This document shows positions 61,788 to 64,000 of a stretch of 64,000 bases of DNA, one piece after another. Positions within the stretch are counted from its first letter, which is position 1. Every line of letters starts with the position of its first letter. Location: NCBI GenBank assembly GCA_016757515.1, contig JAERIN010000004.1, forward strand, positions 1 to 64,000, given 5' to 3'. Both the position numbers and the translations under genes were made by a program. The notes under the pieces were generated by a model, which worked only from the letters and a program-made list of their open reading frames with translations, ran no database searches and was not told where the DNA came from. The DNA comes from Alphaproteobacteria bacterium. GTDB lineage: Bacteria > Pseudomonadota > Alphaproteobacteria > Micavibrionales > Micavibrionaceae.

Positions 61788-63788
61788 ATGCCCAAGCTGA
61801 CCATTGACGGGGTGGAGGTGGAGGTGGAGCCGGGGACGAGTGTCCTGCAGGCTGCGGAGGCGCTGGGGGTGGAGATCCCGCGCTTTTGCTTCCACGACCG
61901 CCTGTCCGTCGCGGGCAACTGCCGCATGTGTCTGGTGGAGATCTCCCCCGGCCCCCCCAAGCCCGTGGCGTCGTGCTGCCTGCCCGCTGCGGACGGGATG
62001 GTCGTCAAGACCGACTCCCCCATGGTGCGGGAGGCGCGCGCGGGGGTGATGGAGTTCCTCCTCATGAACCACCCGCTGGACTGCCCCATCTGCGACCAGG
62101 GGGGGGAGTGCGACCTGCAGGACCAGGCCGTGGGGTACGGTGCCGGGCGCAGCCGCTACACAGAGAACAAGCGTGCCGTGGCGGAAAAGGCCCTGGGGCC
62201 GCTCATCAAGACCGCCATGACCCGGTGCATCAACTGCACCCGCTGCGTGCGCTTTGCGGAGGAGATCGCGGGCGCGCCCGTGCTGGGGCAGTTCCACCGG
62301 GGCGAGGACGCGGAGATCGGGACGTTTATAAAGGCCGCAGTGGCGACGGAAATGTCCGGGAACATGATCGACATCTGCCCCGTGGGGGCCCTGACCTCCC
62401 GCCCCTATGCGTACCGCGCCCGCCCGTGGGAGCTGACCAAGACCCCGTCCATCGACGTCCACGACGCCCTGGGGGCGAACATCCGGGTGGACAGCCGGGG
62501 GCGGGAGGTCCTGCGCATCCTCCCCCGCCTGCACGAGGGGATCAACGAGGAGTGGATTGACGATAGGACTCGCTTTGCGTGCGACGGCCTTGCGGAGCGG
62601 CGGCTGGACCGGCCCTGGGTCCGGGGTGCGGATGGGCGGCTGCGCGAGACCTCATGGGCCACCGCCCTGACCGCAGCGGCGCGTGGCCTGGCCGGGCGGG
62701 ACGTCGCGGCGCTGGCCGGGGACCTGGCGGATGTGGAGGCCGTGGTGGCGCTCCGCGACCTGATGGACGAACTGGGCTCCCCGCACAGAGACTGCCGGGT
62801 GGACGGAGCGGTGTTTGATACGTCGCAGCGCTCCGGCTGGCTGATGAACGCCGGCGTGGCGGGCGTGGATGAGGCCGATATCCTGCTCTTGGTCGCCACA
62901 GACCCCCGGCGGGAGGCCACGGTGCTTGGCGCGCGCATCTTCCGCAACTGGCGGGAGCGGGGGCTTCCCATCGCCGTCATAGGCCCCGCGATAGACGCGC
63001 CCTATGGGTACGACCACCTGGGCGATGGCCCCGACGCGCTGGATAGGCTGGCCCGCGCACGCACCGGCTTTGCCAAGACCATCAAAGGCGCGCAAAACCC
63101 CATGATTTTGGCCGGCATGTCGGCCTTCCGCCGCCCGGACGGCCTGGCCGTCCACCGCGCGCTGCACGAGGCCGCGCAAAAGTTTGGTGCCACCTTCAAC
63201 ATGCTGCACACCGCCGCCGGTCGCGTGGGCGCGCTGGAGGTCGGCTTTGTGCCTGGCCCCGGTGGGATGGACTGCGCCGGCATCCTGCGTGACGCTAAGG
63301 CCCTGATTTCCCTGGGCGCAGAGGTGTCCGCGCCAAAGGGGTGCTTCACCGTGTACATCGGCCACCACGGGGACGTGGGCGCGGCGGGCGCGGACGTTGT
63401 CCTGCCCGGGTCCGCCTATACGGAAAAGGACGCGACCTATGTGAACACGGAGGGGCGGCCACAGCGGGCCGTGCGCGCCGTTGCCCCCCCCGGCCTGGCG
63501 CGGGAGGATTGGACCATCGTGCGCGACCTGGCCGCCGCGCTGGGCAAGCCCTTGTCCTACAACGATATATCCGCGCGGATAGAGGCCGCCTGGCCCCACC
63601 TGGCCCGCTGGGACACCGTGGAGCCCGCGCCCTGGGGGCCGTTTGGCACTGCCGGGCCTGTGGATCGGGTTCCCTTCGCCGCGCCCAAGGACGCGTATTA
63701 TCACGCCAACGCCATCTGCCGCGCCAGCCCCACCATGGCCAGGTGTGTCGTGGCCTTCCGCGCACCCAATAGCGAAGAAGCCGCATAA
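61788..63788 (+). CDS. nuoG: NADH-quinone oxidoreductase subunit G
   Basis: The 666-residue iron-sulfur subunit of complex I has a [2Fe-2S] ferredoxin domain ('CFHDRLSVAGNCRMCLVEIS'), the His/Cys site 'HPLDCPICDQGGECDLQDQAV', the two-cluster region 'CINCTRCVRF' and 'ICPVGAL' (about residues 144-200), and a molybdopterin-oxidoreductase-like C-terminal half. It stands alone instead of lying between nuoF and nuoH, 33 bp after pepA. A small membrane protein follows. Confidence 0.96.
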   Translation: MPKLTIDGVEVEVEPGTSVLQAAEALGVEIPRFCFHDRLSVAGNCRMCLVEISPGPPKPVASCCLPAADGMVVKTDSPMVREARAGVMEFLLMNHPLDCPICDQGGECDLQDQAVGYGAGRSRYTENKRAVAEKALGPLIKTAMTRCINCTRCVRFAEEIAGAPVLGQFHRGEDAEIGTFIKAAVATEMSGNMIDICPVGALTSRPYAYRARPWELTKTPSIDVHDALGANIRVDSRGREVLRILPRLHEGINEEWIDDRTRFACDGLAERRLDRPWVRGADGRLRETSWATALTAAARGLAGRDVAALAGDLADVEAVVALRDLMDELGSPHRDCRVDGAVFDTSQRSGWLMNAGVAGVDEADILLLVATDPRREATVLGARIFRNWRERGLPIAVIGPAIDAPYGYDHLGDGPDALDRLARARTGFAKTIKGAQNPMILAGMSAFRRPDGLAVHRALHEAAQKFGATFNMLHTAAGRVGALEVGFVPGPGGMDCAGILRDAKALISLGAEVSAPKGCFTVYIGHHGDVGAAGADVVLPGSAYTEKDATYVNTEGRPQRAVRAVAPPGLAREDWTIVRDLAAALGKPLSYNDISARIEAAWPHLARWDTVEPAPWGPFGTAGPVDRVPFAAPKDAYYHANAICRASPTMARCVVAFRAPNSEEAA

Positions 63789-63800
63789 TGGTACAAAAAA

Positions 63801-64000
63801 ATGTTAGAAACTCTTATTTCTGAAGGTCTCATTTTGGAGATCATTGGGAGTTTAGCCGCTATGCTTCTCGTAGGCGGAGTCGGCTGGGCGCTGCATCGCC
63901 AGGCCGCGCAGCACGCGCGTACAGACCAAGAAAGTGGAGATGCAGTCGTAGAATACACACCTGCTTTCCTAGTGGTTGCAGCTGTCTGTTCTCTGGTTTT
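63801..64000 (+). CDS. small membrane protein, 3' end outside window
   Basis: From the ATG at 63801 the visible 66 residues have a hydrophobic segment 'IIGSLAAMLLVGGVGWAL' (about 14-31), a charged loop, and a second segment 'FLVVAAVCSLVF' at the window edge. There is no good ribosome site before it. An ATG at 63788 in another frame stops after 12 codons. It is richer in A+T than nuoG upstream and is not nuoH. The assignment is tentative. Confidence 0.5.
   Translation, partial: MLETLISEGLILEIIGSLAAMLLVGGVGWALHRQAAQHARTDQESGDAVVEYTPAFLVVAAVCSLV

Overview
The window is a gene-dense, GC-rich stretch of chromosome from an alphaproteobacterium. Placement rests on gene content: a DivK/PleD pair, an FtsA ending in a tryptophan-rich amphipathic helix, a DUF3035/BamF-type lipoprotein behind lspA, GTG starts and a stand-alone CGFS glutaredoxin. 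Lower ranks cannot be fixed from sequence alone. Operons that are normally long are broken up. hslU and hslV lie about 21.7 kb apart. nuoC and nuoG sit alone and on opposite strands. sdhB has no sdhCDA, dnaJ no dnaK, ftsA no ftsZ, and flgBC no other flagellar genes. This scrambling, plus an ankyrin-repeat protein and many lineage-specific envelope proteins, would fit a rearranged and possibly host-associated lineage, but that is inference. No rRNA, tRNA, CRISPR array or complete insertion sequence was seen.

Layout. 1-6.5 kb (minus): M48 peptidase/lemA, an AT-rich HsdR_N-type nuclease gene that looks imported, hslU, parC and a HTH/coiled-coil protein. 6.6-21.6 kb: a MraY/WecA-family transferase, lpxA, dacA, trmD, gloB, cysQ, a sugar nucleotidyltransferase, envelope proteins, dnaB, an amidase, hisC, ftsA, an orphan ABC ATPase and a TPR protein. 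22-33 kb: purC, CBS and DUF192 proteins, an unknown membrane protein, hslV, a RodZ-like protein, a DNA methyltransferase with a C-terminal nuclease-like domain, accA, sdhB and ftsK. 33-49 kb: lipoproteins, a glycosyltransferase, rnd, tsaC, xthA, birA, grxD, a TPR-methyltransferase, the tightly overlapping hemC-yggS-lspA-bamF operon, an autoregulated-looking ribbon-helix-helix gene, flgBC and purQ. 49-64 kb: an ankyrin/peptidoglycan-binding protein, topA, metK, a pabA/trpG-type amidotransferase, a TauE-like permease, nuoC, dnaJ, pleD-divK, pepA and nuoG.

The most unusual feature is a family of three intergenic elements of about 190-199 bp (22924-23122, 46760-46958, 54809-54996), all on the same strand. 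Each has a small hairpin, then exactly 47 nt from the hairpin start to a TATACT-like box, then exactly 49 nt from that box to an array of eight or nine degenerate 11-nt repeats (NNGNYRCCGCN), closed by CCATTTTGC. Spacing is kept although most bases have diverged. I do not recognise this element, and it is the best candidate here for an undescribed system.
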